DNA of 64,000 nt from Carnegiea gigantea (taxonomy: Eukaryota; Streptophyta; Magnoliopsida; Caryophyllales; Cactaceae). The DNA is taken from the NCBI GenBank assembly GCA_029747015.1, contig JAKOGI010000026.1:843317-907316 (forward strand). The letters are read 5' to 3'. Positions 11,807 to 24,400 of this stretch are shown in pieces (the first letter of the stretch is position 1; each line of letters starts with the position of its first letter). A program made the translations under genes and the position numbers. The notes under the pieces are model-generated. The model ran no database searches, was not told where the DNA came from, and was given only the letters and a program-made list of their open reading frames with translations.

Positions 11807-12530
11807 GGGTCGAGTAATTCACTTGTAAATGCTCCAGGGGCATTAAATTTGCGGATATGAACAACTCCACTTTTTATGTAATTCAACAATCGAGGTTCAG
11901 GTTTTAGTTGGGGCATTTTTTTAATCCAAATTGACTTTTGGTTAGTTGATGATTGGTTCAATAAACCTGTTTCAAAGAAAAAACAACTTTGTAGGGGGGG
12001 AAAAAAAACCAGATTTAACTCATGTCAGGTTTTAAGTCCAATTGAGCTGGTGTCTTTGGGTGGGTATAGAGCTGGCACAGGTTATTCAATTGGATTAATT
12101 TCGAGTTCGGCCATATCAAAATGAATAAGATTTGCCTAGCATTAAGTTCGTATATAATTGGGTTAGACAATCGAGCAATGCATATAAATTTAAGTGAGAT
12201 TTTAACCTCTGGTCAACCAGCAATGAACTGAGTCACTTATACACATGTTTAAAGCCATCAAATTTATTAACGGAACACAACCCCACCTTTTATATAATTC
12301 AACAATCAGGATTTGAGTTTGAGTTTGAGTTTGATCAATTTCTATACAGATTACTTTCAATTGGTTGATATCTAGTTCATCAAGTCTATCTTATAAAGAA
12401 AAATAACTGTGAAAAAAAAAAAGTATGGTTCAGCTCATCTGAAGTTTTAAGTCCAATTTAGATTATTTCTTTGGGTATAGATTAGGCACAGATTATTCAA
12501 CCAAGATTTTACAGTTTTGAGTCAATTTTG
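11807..12530 (+). repeat. degenerate direct duplication, period about 415 bp
   Basis: Two units (about 11807-12115 and 12221-12530) share the same ordered blocks: 'ataattcaacaatc' or 'gtaattcaacaatc', a ttgat/gttggttgat region, 'aaagaaaa-aact', an A-run, and 'ttttaagtccaatt' followed by 'tctttgggt-atag' and 'ggcacag-ttattcaa'. They differ by many substitutions and indels, so this is an old duplication. Confidence 0.7.
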
Positions 12531-12602
12531 CCAGAATCTAATGTGAACCCTCATCATTAATTCCAAGACATTTGCGGTCAACAAATCAGACCAGAAAATG
12601 AC

Positions 12603-12639
12603 CCGGGCGGGCGGACGGGCGGGCTGGCTGGCTGGCTTG
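12603..12639 (+). repeat. GC-rich simple repeat
   Basis: A short run of gggc/ggac units followed by (ggct)n in otherwise AT-rich DNA. Confidence 0.85.
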
Positions 12640-13565
12640 CCCCTTCACCATGCTGGATTTGCAAAACCAATTTATTTGTCTCGTGCAATAAAATTACCTC
12701 ATCAGAAGCCATAAAATATGGTTGAATTAACACAGGTAAAAATATATGTTGTCACCATCATTTTGCCAACTAGTTTGGAAGCGCTTCAAATGCAGGAAGA
12801 AAAATTGAAGCTGATGATCAAAGGAGTCTCATTTTGTGGAATTTCATTATTCATTCTTTATAATGATTTCATATTGAAATTTGACTATGTTTATATCTGT
12901 TGGCCCCAATTTACTATTAATGATTTCATATGATCATATCCAATTCAACGCAATCGTGTACGTGGCATTCTTTATATTATGCTCCCGAAATTTCTGTAAC
13001 ATTCTTTATGTCCTACAATATTGATCTTTTTTTCATGTTGGTATAAGACTAATTTCGATTGGCATTACACATTATGGCATATCCACCGTAAAACATTTGG
13101 TATGTAAAAAAATATAAATTTTATTATAATAGTGATCACAAAAATCTTGTGTTTTGTGTATCTCTTGAAATCAGCCTCTCTACGAATAGGGATCCATACC
13201 AAGAGTTGATATTGGTGGTGTATAGTAGTGATCACAAAAACAGAAAATTAGACTTTATTACAATACAATTTTATTATTGAAAACTTTCAAGTTAAGTTGA
13301 TGTTTAATTAATTGCATGCATTGTTTGACCAAAATATACTTTCGAAAAAAGACAGTCTCTTTCCAACTTATAAACAGCAAAAATATATACATTAATTACA
13401 ACACGCCTACTTTTATGACAGCATTTAAAAGAAAACCCAGACACAACTATAACAAGATTCACACCACGCAAAATAATATTTGAGTGTAAGGTCAAAATAA
13501 AATTTAATAGGCAAAATCCTCAAACCAATCAATACAAACATGGTGTGAAATTTAGCTAACAGTGG

Positions 13566-13700
13566 GGCAGGGCCGCCCAGAGCGTAATGGGGAGCACGTC
13601 TAGTGCCTGCCCCACCCATTGGGAAAAAATAAGAAAACAAACAAAATTACACATGAAAATGAGCCCCAAAACTTAAGACAAAGAAACCCCAAAAGTCTAA
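13566..13700. mobile_element. possible hAT transposon end fragment upstream of the USP gene
   Basis: The segment beginning cagggccgcccagagc and continuing through tagtgcctgccccacccatt resembles the CAGGGCCGCCC-type termini of plant hAT elements. The other end is not found. It lies about 140-275 bp upstream of the USP start codon, so it could be part of that promoter. Confidence 0.3.
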
Positions 13701-13756
13701 AAGAGACGAGTGAACATATGGTGACTGCTATGCACGTCTTTAGCTCAGCCACACCA

Positions 13757-13763
13757 TATATAA
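13757..13763 (+). promoter_or_regulatory. TATA box of the USP gene
   Basis: TATATAA lies 77 bp before the start codon at 13840. A CT-rich leader (ctctctctctgtcgc) follows it, as is common in plant 5' untranslated regions. Confidence 0.6.
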
Positions 13764-13839
13764 CTGGGAAATCCATAATGTCCATCTTATAGCTATGCAC
13801 TCTCTCTCTGTCGCTAACTCTTTCGAGCTCTAAAAGAAG

Positions 13840-15389
13840 ATGGTGAGTGTAGGTGTCAGAGTCTCCGGCGCATGCTTCAGAGTAACCAGGGCTCGATCAC
13901 CACGATTGCAGCCGAAGCCATGCTATGACTCGATGAAGTGTGCCAGCCAGAAGAGCGAGTGCTACGAGAATGACACTGGTTTGAGCTTCAGTAGTACTGA
14001 GACGACAGGAAGCAGTGATGACAGTTCTACACAAAGTGAGTCCAAGCTATCCAACAGGATCATGGTTGTGGTGGACTGGAGCCACGAGGCTAAGGGCGCT
14101 CTTCAGTGGGCGCTTTCTCATACTGTTCAGAAAGAGGATACTGTTATTCTTCTCCACCTAGCTAAACCATCAAAAAGTGGTAAGTGCCTGTCAAAATTTC
14201 ATTTGACTTGTGCCTGAAAAAGCCTTTGGCGATTCATGCTAGGGTAAGGCTGCATACATCTGAAGCTTTGCAATATCTGGGGTCCTTCTATCAGCAGATG
14301 TTCTCATAGATCGATATTGCACAATGCAGGATCAAGCACTGATGCTGGGGTCAATCCCAGAGTCCACGGACTTCTTTCCTCCATGAAGAGCCTCTGTGAG
14401 GCTAAAAAACCTGGGGTATGTCAAGACATCCCTTAGATAATTTGTTACCAGACAAACTGTGCCACGTGTCTACTGTAACCAAAGGCAAAAAGAGTTGCAG
14501 GAAACGAACATGGGTTTCATCTTCTAGATGAGAAGCATCAAAGCACGCACATATCCTACTAGTACTTGTGTAGAGGGTATCTAGAAGTAATGTTCTTGAA
14601 CTTTGTACTTCCCGACTTTATCTCTTCCCATCCAGCTCCTTCTAACTCCTAGCTTTCTAACTATTTCCTTTTTAACTCGTGACTCTTGCCAGCTCCTTCC
14701 AACTCCTTAGCATTGAAGCTCCATTTTCCCACTGAAAAGAACAAGCCTTAAGCATATAAGCCAAATCCAGCAATTCAAATTAAATCTCTTTTAAGTACCA
14801 ACCATGCTTTCAATAAGAATTTAAGATATCACTTCTAGACCCTGATATGTACTGTCCAAATGCCAAATTTTAAAATTTTGAAGGGTGTTCATACCAAGGT
14901 TAGAACGCCCATACATATATGCAAAGCAAGCACTCCCACCTGGTCAGGAGCTTCTTGTCAGTTTGTAGATCAAGTTTATGACCTATCATATAGACAGCAT
15001 AACACTAAAGCAATATTTCCAACACATCCCCCATTCGACGGGCTGCATATAAAATATGAACCAAAGCTTTAACAGGATTGCATGTATTGCTATGAACACA
15101 GGTACAAGTAGAAGTATTAGCACTCACAGGAAAGGAGAAGGGTCCAGCTATAGTAGACCAGGCAAAGAAACAGAAGGCGACATTACTGGTACTGGGCCAT
15201 AGAAGGCGACCGATGGCATGGAGACTCCTAATGAGATGGTTTGGAAAGAAGAGGAGCAGCCAAAGCATCGTGGATTACTGCATCCAGAATGCTGATTGCA
15301 TGACCATCGCTGTAAGGAGAAAGAGCAGAAGATTCGGAGGCTATTTAATCACCACCAAGCGTCACAAGAATTTCTGGCTCTTGGCCTAA
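13840..15389 (+). CDS. universal stress protein (USP)-domain protein, 3 exons, 237 aa
   Basis: Exons are 13840-14179, 14330-14415 and 15102-15389 (stop TAA at 15387-15389). The introns have gtaagt..cag, gtatgt..cag junctions and the three exons join in frame (340+86+288 nt). The first 70 residues are Ser- and Cys-containing and look disordered. The USP alpha/beta fold starts at residue 73 with RIMVVVDWSHEAKGALQWAL (a beta strand with Asp79, then helix) and HTVQKEDTVILLHLAK. Exon 3 begins VQVEVLALTGK and contains the ATLLVLGHRR strand and a SQSIVDYCIQNA helix. The usual nucleotide-binding G-2x-G-9x-G-(S/T) pattern is only partly kept (GHRRRPMAWRLL..), so ATP binding is doubtful. This plant subgroup is annotated as adenine nucleotide alpha hydrolase-like. 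The frame is intact, with a TATA box upstream. It converges on ER-ANT1. Confidence 0.88.
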
Positions 15390-18300
15390 CATTTTGATCT
15401 AAAAAAGCAGGATCAATGGGGCTTTTTCCAGAAATAATTATTCCACTCAACATTTGGAAACTTCCTCTCAAAAACACACCTCCATCCTCAAATATAGTGT
15501 TGCACTAATGTATACATTTCATGATTCAAACGTGACATTAGGATGGTGAACAAAGACAAGCTAAAATCACGCTAATATCACAACCAATTCTTGAGGAACA
15601 TCATAAATGGAAACTAAGACATTTTTCCTTCTGTCCTTTTTGGACTAAAAGAAGGCAGATTCTTTGGATGCGTGTTACAACGATTCTTTATTTCACTTTA
15701 AGTACCCATGTCAAGTACTGAAGCTCCAACATATGGAAAGCTACTTCACCATTAGTCTTTAGAAAACAGCCACCCTCAATATCTAGACTCTTGTTGGGAA
15801 TTTGACTCTGCTACATGGGCATGACCACATCAAATAATGGTAAGTGAATTATGATTGGGGTACTACTGAATCGTATTTCAAGCTGCATTTACTGGAACAA
15901 AGTCTAAATGCATTTAATAACCTCTTTAACGTCTCAAAAGAAACGATGTTGGTGTCTACGGGAAGGGATGGTAGGGTAACTGACCATTCTAGAGAGTGAA
16001 CAAGTAATTGTCCACGATGCAGAGATACTTTAACAGCAACGCAAGCTGCTGATGCTTGAATGTTGGGCCAAACAACTCTCTGAGTGACAGTTAACAAATT
16101 AAGGACTATAAAATTTGATCCCAATGATTGTTGAGACTAACTTCTAACCTACTGAACTGCAATCTGAAAATTTCGATACTATTCTGTGATCATTCTTGAA
16201 AAGCTTGACGAACAAATTCGTAAGGCCAAAAATGTATTTCTCCACATGAAGAAATAAAGGAACACACAGACGTAGTCAAAGAACCTAGCAGGCCAAAAAG
16301 TTCTACACGCCAGAGAAGCAGGCTAATCTCCATCAGCCTGTGAAAGAAATCAGAGAACATTTATTGATGAGTGACCCTCTAACGTATCGTAGGAAAATCT
16401 ATCTTAAGAAAGGCAGCAAAATTAGATTTCGATTATGTTATTAATGGAAATTAAAGAAGGATTCAAACTTCAATGCGAATCAACTTCTGAAGATGCTCCT
16501 CACTGCCTACACTCCAGCTCTATCTCAGCGACAGCAACAGAAACTACAATTCATCTCAAGGCTTTCTAGGCACAGAAAGGGCCTGAAATGAACTGGGTTC
16601 TATTATGCCTTGAAAGTTCCCAGACTGTCATATCTAAATTGAATGCCAAGCAACCAGCATAGGTCATCGGTCTAGGCATCTGACAGCCAATTTCTGTAAC
16701 TCCTGCATGTTTTTAATCTAAGACGGTTTCATGAATGCACAATCATGGCTGTGTCAAATACCCGACATGAATACTTGCGGTGAAATGAAAAGTATATATG
16801 ATGTAGGCCATAACTGAACTGAAGAAACCAATTTCTATCATCGTGCTCCTGATGAAAACAAGTCTTAAGTCACATGTGATCCCTATGGTCCTTCTGCGAA
16901 AGAATTAAGAAGTAATAGCAAGCAAGTACAGCATGTACTTTGGAAAAAAATCTATAAGTGTAACAAAATTTTTAAATCACTTTAGTCCAAAGAAAAAATT
17001 ATAGACTTGATGATAGTAGACAAATCAAATCTCATGCCTCCAGGCTGCATATGATACTTCTGAACGAGAATTTTTTTAAAAAAATTACAGTAATGCAGTT
17101 CAACATGTACTAAAAAAATACTGTGATAAATGTACCCCCCTCCATTTTGGAATAATATATTCTGTTGGATTTAGGCCCATTCCAAAAAAGAAAAAAAACA
17201 CTGTAATAAATGTTCATACTTCATGCCCCAAAAAAAGGGGGTTTCATGATGTTCAATTAATTCTCTTACTATATAAGGAAAAGTAATAGCGGAATGTGTG
17301 CTTGAGAATTCCTTGAAAACAATTAGCAATGCAGTGAACACACTTTATTTTAACTCTATCCCATTAGCCATCAGACGATCACTAAAGGCAGCATCAATTG
17401 TTATTATGCATCATCAAATGTTTATACAATTCATTCAGAAAATATTAAATGTGACCAGAAGTTCAGAACTCAAAAGTATAACTACCAATGAGACAACAAC
17501 CATGAAATCCTTTGCTTTTTACATTTAAAAAATTAAAAAAATTCTATGTTACTACTTACGGAATCAATAAAAGAATGAAAAAATCAAAACCCTGGAGGAT
17601 TGAAGGGAGGGGTGTTCAATACCTTTTTCATAGGAAGATCATACCAAATGATCTGTATTTTCCCTGAAACTTCGGCATCCACAAGAGACTGCAATATGCT
17701 ATGGACATTTGCAAAAACATGAGCATTAATCAGCAAATAAGACATAATCAAAACAAAAGAACAAAGAATCATGGCACAGACAGAAAATAATAGATTAATA
17801 CAACAAAGACTTTGCAGCAATATTCTGATGAGTTTTCTGCTCCTACGTCCAAGAATATCTACTAGTGAAGCAACGACATGCAAGACTATATGGTTTTATA
17901 AATCCTGATATGAAGTCAAATCTAGAGAATGTCAACAAGTGAAGCAGTAAAATGCACCATACTTGATACACACGTGGCATTGCAAAATATGCAAGACAAA
18001 CTACGGCATCTGACCCTCCGAACTGGAGACTGTAACACTTACTCACCCAGACATCAATCCACCTTGATAGTTGAATGCTTTAGACCCATTGCTCAGGATA
18101 TGCTGCACCAGCAGTTTGCAAAGCACCCCATTTATGGTTTCATAGAGCCTGTTGTGAAGCCAAATGTGCTGAAAAATGAAGAGCTCTGAAGCCAGCACAT
18201 CAGAAGAAGAAGGATTTAACCAATATCAACAGTTACAGGAGTATTGTGTCATGTTCTGCAGACCTGAATTAGAAAGGCAACACTTAAGTGGTTCAGATGC

Positions 18301-19057
18301 CTCTGTTAAAAAGAGAATATCCAAGAAGTTGAAAATATGCAATATATGCTGAGAGGACCCTGAATTTCAAGTAGGACAGCTCAGCCTTCTAACCCTGTTT
18401 ACCATGTTGATCCTGGTTTTGCGAGGTCAAAGAACAGAAATGCAACAAAGCGACAGTAACTTTGATGGGATGAAGAGATAGCCGAAGATCAGATTTAGAA
18501 AATAGCCCAAAGTCTTATATAAACAAAGAGAGAAAACACAATATATTGGTAAAACAATGATAGAAAAAACACACTCCAGTAAATTAGGAAAATTACGGTT
18601 ATTGCATTTTTGTAATTGCGAGCGCAAGCCTGCACATACCTGACCTCTATAGCCAGCCGCAGAGGACCCTTATGCACCAGGTTGATTGTTTGGTTGGCTT
18701 AGGAAATTTTTGGTTCCAATGCGGCTTAACTCTCAAATAAAGTATAACCTGCGCATTACTAACATTATCCCAATCAAAGTAATTATTGTATTGATAATTG
18801 TACACATGACAAAGGACTTTCTAGGCCACAAATACCAAGCAATTTCATTAATATGACAAACTGTACATATGATACAATTGGGGATGCCTTTAAACAAAGG
18901 CATGAATGAGAAACAATTCCTCAGATCAAAATTTCCCTCACTTTCTGCCCACATCTTTATTGCCCACCATTTACATCCCTTCTTGAGGAATCAATGGATC
19001 CACAAGAATTAATCTGGACTCTGACATAATAAAGATACAAGAATGTCACTCAAGACT
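15390..19057. other. intergenic region between the convergent USP and ER-ANT1 genes
   Basis: About 3.7 kb with no assignable gene. It holds the 3' untranslated regions of both neighbours. One exon-like segment is visible on the - strand (17688-17623, see separate entry). Other acceptor-like and donor-like sites occur on the - strand (for example a gtgagtaag donor near 18040 and a gtatgt donor near 18639), but no chain of exons with a shared frame could be built. Confidence 0.5.
17623..17688 (-). other. candidate orphan exon (22 codons)
   Basis: On the - strand a 66-nt open segment is preceded by catattgcag and followed by gtattg. It reads SLVDAEVSGKIQIIWYDLPM plus two lysines. Splice-site context and codon phase are good, but no neighbouring exon joins it convincingly and I do not recognise the family. 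It may be a relic or chance. Confidence 0.25.
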
Positions 19058-22000
19058 TCACTCCCTAACTTTATGGTAGGTAGGAAACCTATCACCACGT
19101 CTGTAAGCAACACGGTGCAACTGATCATAGCCTGCAAGCACCCCTGCTCCTGCCACACCCAAAAGAATGTTTGCAGGGACTCCTCGAAATAGAGCAGAAA
19201 AACCTTCCTGATGAACTATCTCACGGAATGCATGAATTGCATTATGGTACTTCAACGGTTGCCCGGATGTAAGCATCATCCTTCTCCGCAAGGTATCAAA
19301 TGGATAGGCGCATATCCCAGAAACAGTGGTCACACCCCAACCCAAGAAAAAGCTAGCAACGAAATTCCCCTACAATATTCCAAAAAATAAAAGGATAGGA
19401 CTCTTCAAAGAATGATTGACAAACACAGTACTTGAGATGTACAACACATAAAATTTACATGAATGCAACTTTAAATAAAATTTACATGAATGCAATTTTG
19501 ATTTAACTAATCATGGAACCTAAATTTCAATTTAGCTAATCATGTGACCAAAAGAAAATTAAACAGAGAAGAACAACTGCAGTTAGTAGCAGAAAGGCTG
19601 TCAGCAGCAACACTTCTGCAGTGCACATTTTATGAGGCTACTATGCGAACTTATTGGATCACTTGAAACTAAATATTGGGGGAGGGACTGCTAAAAGGAA
19701 GCTGGAGCAAAGGAGTTCCATCCATATGCAAAATGTGGTCAAATCTCCTATGTCAGCTTCATACTTAAGGCTTGTCCTACTGGGGATTGTGCTACGTGTT
19801 AACTAATCTATAGAGGTCTCCCTCGCAAAATCAAATCTTCATGAGATAGGAGTCAACAGTCACAACTGCTAAAATCTGTCAAATTTCAGGATTCAAGATT
19901 TGTGCACCCATACTCCTTTACATCACTGTCTACCAGAAGTACTAGAGCCCATGACAATGTCCTCTCTAAAAACTTTCTTCCAAATTAAAGGGCACTAATA
20001 AACCCATGCTTGATATTTTTCCTTTTTGGTGTTAGTTGTGCTCTAGTGCCAATTACAATGAATACATTCAGCAAGTTGTCCACTCTGGATTTGTCAGCCA
20101 CAGTTAGTCATGACGCTTCAGATGCAATTCCATGGTTTGATGGGTATGAGCAAGGCTCAGGTCCCATGAAGCATATGGTCTTTACTGTTCTTCGGTGCAT
20201 TTGGTACAAGACAGACAGCCAATCTTCTTCTTGACGTGTACGGTTTGAGATAAAATTATTGGCCTTGCCTCTCTTAGGGTTTTTGCTGACAGGGTCTTCT
20301 ACGACTTGAAATTGATAGACAAAGCGATTGAAGAGCTTGATTCTTTTCCCTAGGACTAGGAGGACTTCTTGGTCCCTCTTTAAAATTAATTTCACAAGCT
20401 TTAGAGTTCCACACTTCTATGCCTCCTTTTACAACAACAGCATGATGACATTTGTCCCATAATATTAGACCAAACCGAGATGATGAAAATTCTTGAGCAG
20501 ATTTCATTGAATTTACTCTTTTTGATTGACGTTGGAGAAGAGCGATACTTCTGATACTAGTAATAATACCATAAGGAACCTTATTTTGGGACTTCCATAA
20601 AATTTAAGGGGGGGGGGGCTAAATTCAGGGGACCAATGGTGGGGTTTGTGCCTTTGAGGGGAGCAAAATTTCTTTATCAGAAACATGCTCACATTCACTA
20701 AACTTTCTGGAAAGAAAAAAAAAGCAACAGTGGAACTACATTATTCATACACAACAATGTGATCCTACAACTTTGACTATTAAAGTATCAACACCATTAG
20801 CTAATCAAGGACCAGTGTTTAAGGTCATCAATAAATTACAAGTATCTCACAAAATCTACAAGCATGTAAACCGAAAGAGAACTGCAAACTTAATACAAAT
20901 GTTAAGTGGCATACCTCAAGCGGCCCAACCAGAACAAGAGGTTTCGCCGTGTCATATATCCCAAAGTACAAACCACGGTACAGAGTGATCCCAACAATTG
21001 ATACCCCAAATCCTCGATAGAGCCCTAGGATCCCATCAGTTGACAATGTTTTACGGTAAACATCGCATAATCCTGTAAACTGCCGTTTCCCAGTCGAACG
21101 GCATCCAATTGTATCAGTGCCTAGCCGAGTACGTGCATAATCCAGATGATAGAGAAATAGAGAAGTAGTTGCTCCAGCAGCACTCCCTGAAGCCACATTT
21201 CCAGCAAACCATTTCAAATAACCATCTCTCTCCTTTGAATATCCAAAAAGACTCTTGAAGTAGCCTCTAAATGCAAAGTTGAAAGCCTATAGACAATGTG
21301 ATAGCATAATTAATTGAGTTCCCTAGCATTTACACTAGGAAAGAGGGGAAAAGGGAATATTGCATGGCGAAGAAGAGGGGAAAAAAAGCAGTGCCAAGCT
21401 TTTCGACTTTAATCCAATAGCTGTTACTTTGCAGTTTTCATTCACTACAATATCAGGAAGAAAAAAAACAGAAATTCTTCCTAGTGAGGAATGAGCTGTG
21501 AAAAGAAAGGTATAATGTTCAGAATCGCCTGCAGGTATTACAGAGGAGTTTTTAGGGTTATCTGTACATCTACAGTCCCTAGATTAAATCAAACTCTGCT
21601 TCTTTCTGAGGACTTCCACAAGAAAAAGGACAAAGGGGAGACAAAGGGAGAGAGCAGACAAAGGGGTATGCCTTGACTATGGATTACTAACTGGGGAAAG
21701 TATACGAAGAATATAAATACCGACGAAGAATTGGAATAACGCTATCACATAAAATTTTGGCACCGAACTTGCCCTCGACATTGCCATAGGAGTCCATGGA
21801 GATCCAAGATTTGGGCAGTTGATGTCAAACGATAATTACCCTAACATTCTATGTCTTGAGCTTGCTGGTATCGTGTTAAATAGATGCCTTACCAAGAGGG
21901 TGGTACATTTTCCAATTTTTCTCACCTGCACACTTATTACCAAACTCCAGAGATATGTGGTTGTTGCACAGCATTAATCGCCATTTTTATTATATGTAAC

Positions 22001-23330
22001 TTTCCTTGAGCTTAGGTGTTAATGGTAAGTTAGTTCCTGTATGCCTAGTAATAATTATTATCACCTTAAAACCATTCTTAGCTCTCTAACACTGTAATTT
22101 TAAAATTTTATGAACATAATACCCCATTTAATCCTTGTACCCACCATATATGCTAATCCTCATAGACACATAACTCCTACATGTGTTCCCTCTTCTTAAA
22201 TTTCCAACTAAAACTTGGAAAGAAACAATAAGATACTTGTGCCTCGACACATGAAATTATAACCCCAGGAGAGTCTTTAAAATGCTTGAAATTTTAAGAT
22301 CTCCAGAGGGTTATAGTATACATAAAGTTTCCCGGTGATGCCATCAACAACAGAGTAGGGCAAACCACACATTGATTGACATCTGAAAATCTCACAGAAC
22401 ATATATCCTCATGTTTCATTTACAGCAAACTTCTTCAGAAATTCATCATATCTTTTCAGAAAACTAACCAACAATTTCATCAATGCAAATATACATTCAA
22501 GAAAAGCAACAGAATCCATATTCTATATTGATACTATAAATTCGCCAAGTACCCCATCCTGATTTTCATTTACAACAAAATCCCTCTCATATTCTTCATA
22601 ATTTTCACAAACCCACCAACAATTCCAATAATCCAATTCAAAATCAACTGAAACTAGACTGCATCAGAAATTTCAGAAAACTCACATCCTGATTTCATTT
22701 AGAACAAAAGCCGTCTCATATTTTCACAAACCCACCAAGTACTCCAACAATCCAATCTAAAATGAACTGAAACTAGATCGGTATCAGAAATTTCAGAAAA
22801 CCCACATCATGGATTTCATTTACAACAAAATCCGTCTCATATTCTAAGTTCTTCACACTTTTCACAAACCCACCAACAACTCCAACAGTCCAATTCAAAA
22901 TCCACTGAAACTAGGCTGACATCAGAGATTCCAGAAAACCCACATGCCGGATTTCCACTTGATCAAAACACACTGACCTACAAATCCGACATCAACCCAA
23001 AACTGAATTCATCTTGAAAAGCAAAAAACAGTGACGAGGAGAAAGCATGAGAGAGAAATTAGGGACCTGGGTGGGAAAGTAACGAATGACATTGGCCTGA
23101 TTGCCTCTCCAGAAAGCGAGGACGCCCTCTTCATGGAAAACCCTTTTGAAGCAATCAGAAACGCCGGCATAAGGGCGATGAAGATGGCCCCTCTTGATCA
23201 ATTCGCTCTCGTTCTGCAACAGCAGCTTAACTCGCTCAATGGGTGCCGCCGCCGTCTTTGACACCACTGCCGCCACCCCTCCCATCATCCAGTCCACAGT
23301 GAACCTCTCCGCCCGCTTCTCCGTCGTCAT
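19058..23330 (-). CDS. ER-ANT1: ER-ANT1-type adenine nucleotide (ADP/ATP) carrier, 3 exons, 315 aa
   Basis: The coding sequence is the complement of 23330-23067 (88 codons), 21286-20915 (124 codons) and 19369-19058 (104 codons including stop). All junctions are GT/AG and phase 0. This is a mitochondrial carrier family protein with three repeats of two membrane helices each. The repeat signatures are PIERVK (residues 30-35), LDYART (136-141) and PFDTLR (235-240), and the ADP/ATP-carrier box RRRMM is at 240-244. The short N-terminus and the [20 protein letters not shown] segment match ER-ANT1, the plant carrier placed in the endoplasmic reticulum, rather than the mitochondrial AACs, which have a long presequence. 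The family is about 306 aa long. I chose the ATG at 23330 because [10 protein letters not shown] aligns with the family start; an upstream in-frame ATG at 23390 would add 20 residues. The frame is fully intact, so it is probably functional. Confidence 0.93.
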
Positions 23331-23595
23331 CTCTCTCTCTCGCCCCCTCACCCCGGCCGCGCGAGAGGTGCACAGCGGGGCGATTGACAACGTTACGGAA
23401 TGCCGGAATTAATTAATTTGTTATTTATGTGAGCCGGAATTTTTCTTTTTTCAAATTCAAGGGGATCAAATTAGTTAATTTAGTCTGTCCTACACGGTAC
23501 ACCTTTTTCCTTCTTTTTTTCTTTTTTTTTTTTTGGGGAAATTTTAGTGGTTTTTTTTAATTAACTTACGATGACATGGTTGAAAGAAACTAGAA
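23331..23595 (-). promoter_or_regulatory. short upstream region of ER-ANT1 before a LINE insertion
   Basis: Only 265 bp separate the ER-ANT1 start codon from the 3' end of the RTE element, including the TSD copy at 23579-23595. The interval contains a CT-rich leader (gagaga on the + strand near 23330-23345) and a long T/A run at 23513-23534. No clear TATA box was picked out. Confidence 0.4.
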
Positions 23596-24400
23596 CAACA
23601 ACAACAATACCTCTCAGTGTAGGTCCCGTTTTTGCGGGGTATGGGAAGATTCAGATGTAGGTAGCCTTACCTCTACCGGCATCTCTGCCCGTAGAGAGGC
23701 TGATTCCACGAGACCCGCAAAAACGAGCTTTTTGTGCAAACATTTTGTAGAAGATGGCTTTTGAGAAAATATTAAAAGGAAAAATAGGGGGTCGAAACTA
23801 ACTAAACCATGGAACAATAAAACAGCAGAAGGGAACATACCTTAGCAGAGGTAGGCAAATGATGAGTCGTCCCAGAAGTGTACACTACTTGCAAATCCCG
23901 CGACAACACGGAAATCCACACCCAAACCTGCCCTACTGCAACCGAAAGACAACTACAAGGCCGCTTATCTGAGATCTAAGATCTTAATCCTATCCCGCCA
24001 TAATCTCCTTTCCTGAGCCATGTCCTCCGTCAATCCTACAACTTTCAAATCCTCTATAATCACCTTATCCAAACTCTTCTTTAGTCGACCTCTCCCTCTT
24101 TTACCTACGGGGGTGTTAATCTTCTCACAGCTCCTCACTGGGGCGTCCACACTCCTTTTCATATGGCCAAACCATCTAAGTCTTGTTTCTCTCATCTTAT
24201 CTTATATGGGGGCCACTTTAACCAAGTCTCTTATCACTTCATTCCTAATTCTGTCCATTCTCGTATAACCACACATTCACCTAATCATCCTCATCTGTGC
24301 GACCATCAACCTTTGAACCTGAGTCTTTTTTTATCGGCCAACACTTCGAACCATACAGTATAGTAGGTCTAACTACCGTACGATAAACTTTACTTTTTAG
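23596..24400 (-). pseudogene. RTE LINE RT C-terminal region and 3' tail
   Basis: On the - strand 24195-23965 encodes '[18 protein letters not shown]', the conserved C-terminal RTE segment. It is followed by about 370 bp of untranslated tail with gtctcgtggaatcagcctct and agaggtaaggctacctac, ending in attgttgttgttgtt next to the TSD. Confidence 0.85.

Larger units (their letters stand above)
11010..13750. other. intergenic, no gene recognised
   Basis: AT-rich DNA with a poly-T/poly-G run near 11610-11655, a degenerate direct duplication (11807-12530), a GC-rich simple repeat (12603-12639) and a possible hAT end (13566-13700). Short open frames here have no recognisable domains. Confidence 0.5.

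Noticed and set aside
15005..15268. - strand open frame over USP exon 3
   Set aside because: It is the shadow of exon 3, which continues the USP domain in frame on the + strand.
17929..18189. 86-codon + strand open frame
   Set aside because: No family recognised, no promoter or partner exon; open frames exist on both strands here, so chance is likely.
20108..20507. Open frames inside ER-ANT1 intron 2
   Set aside because: They lie between exons joined by good splice sites in a well-matched carrier gene and show no recognisable domain.
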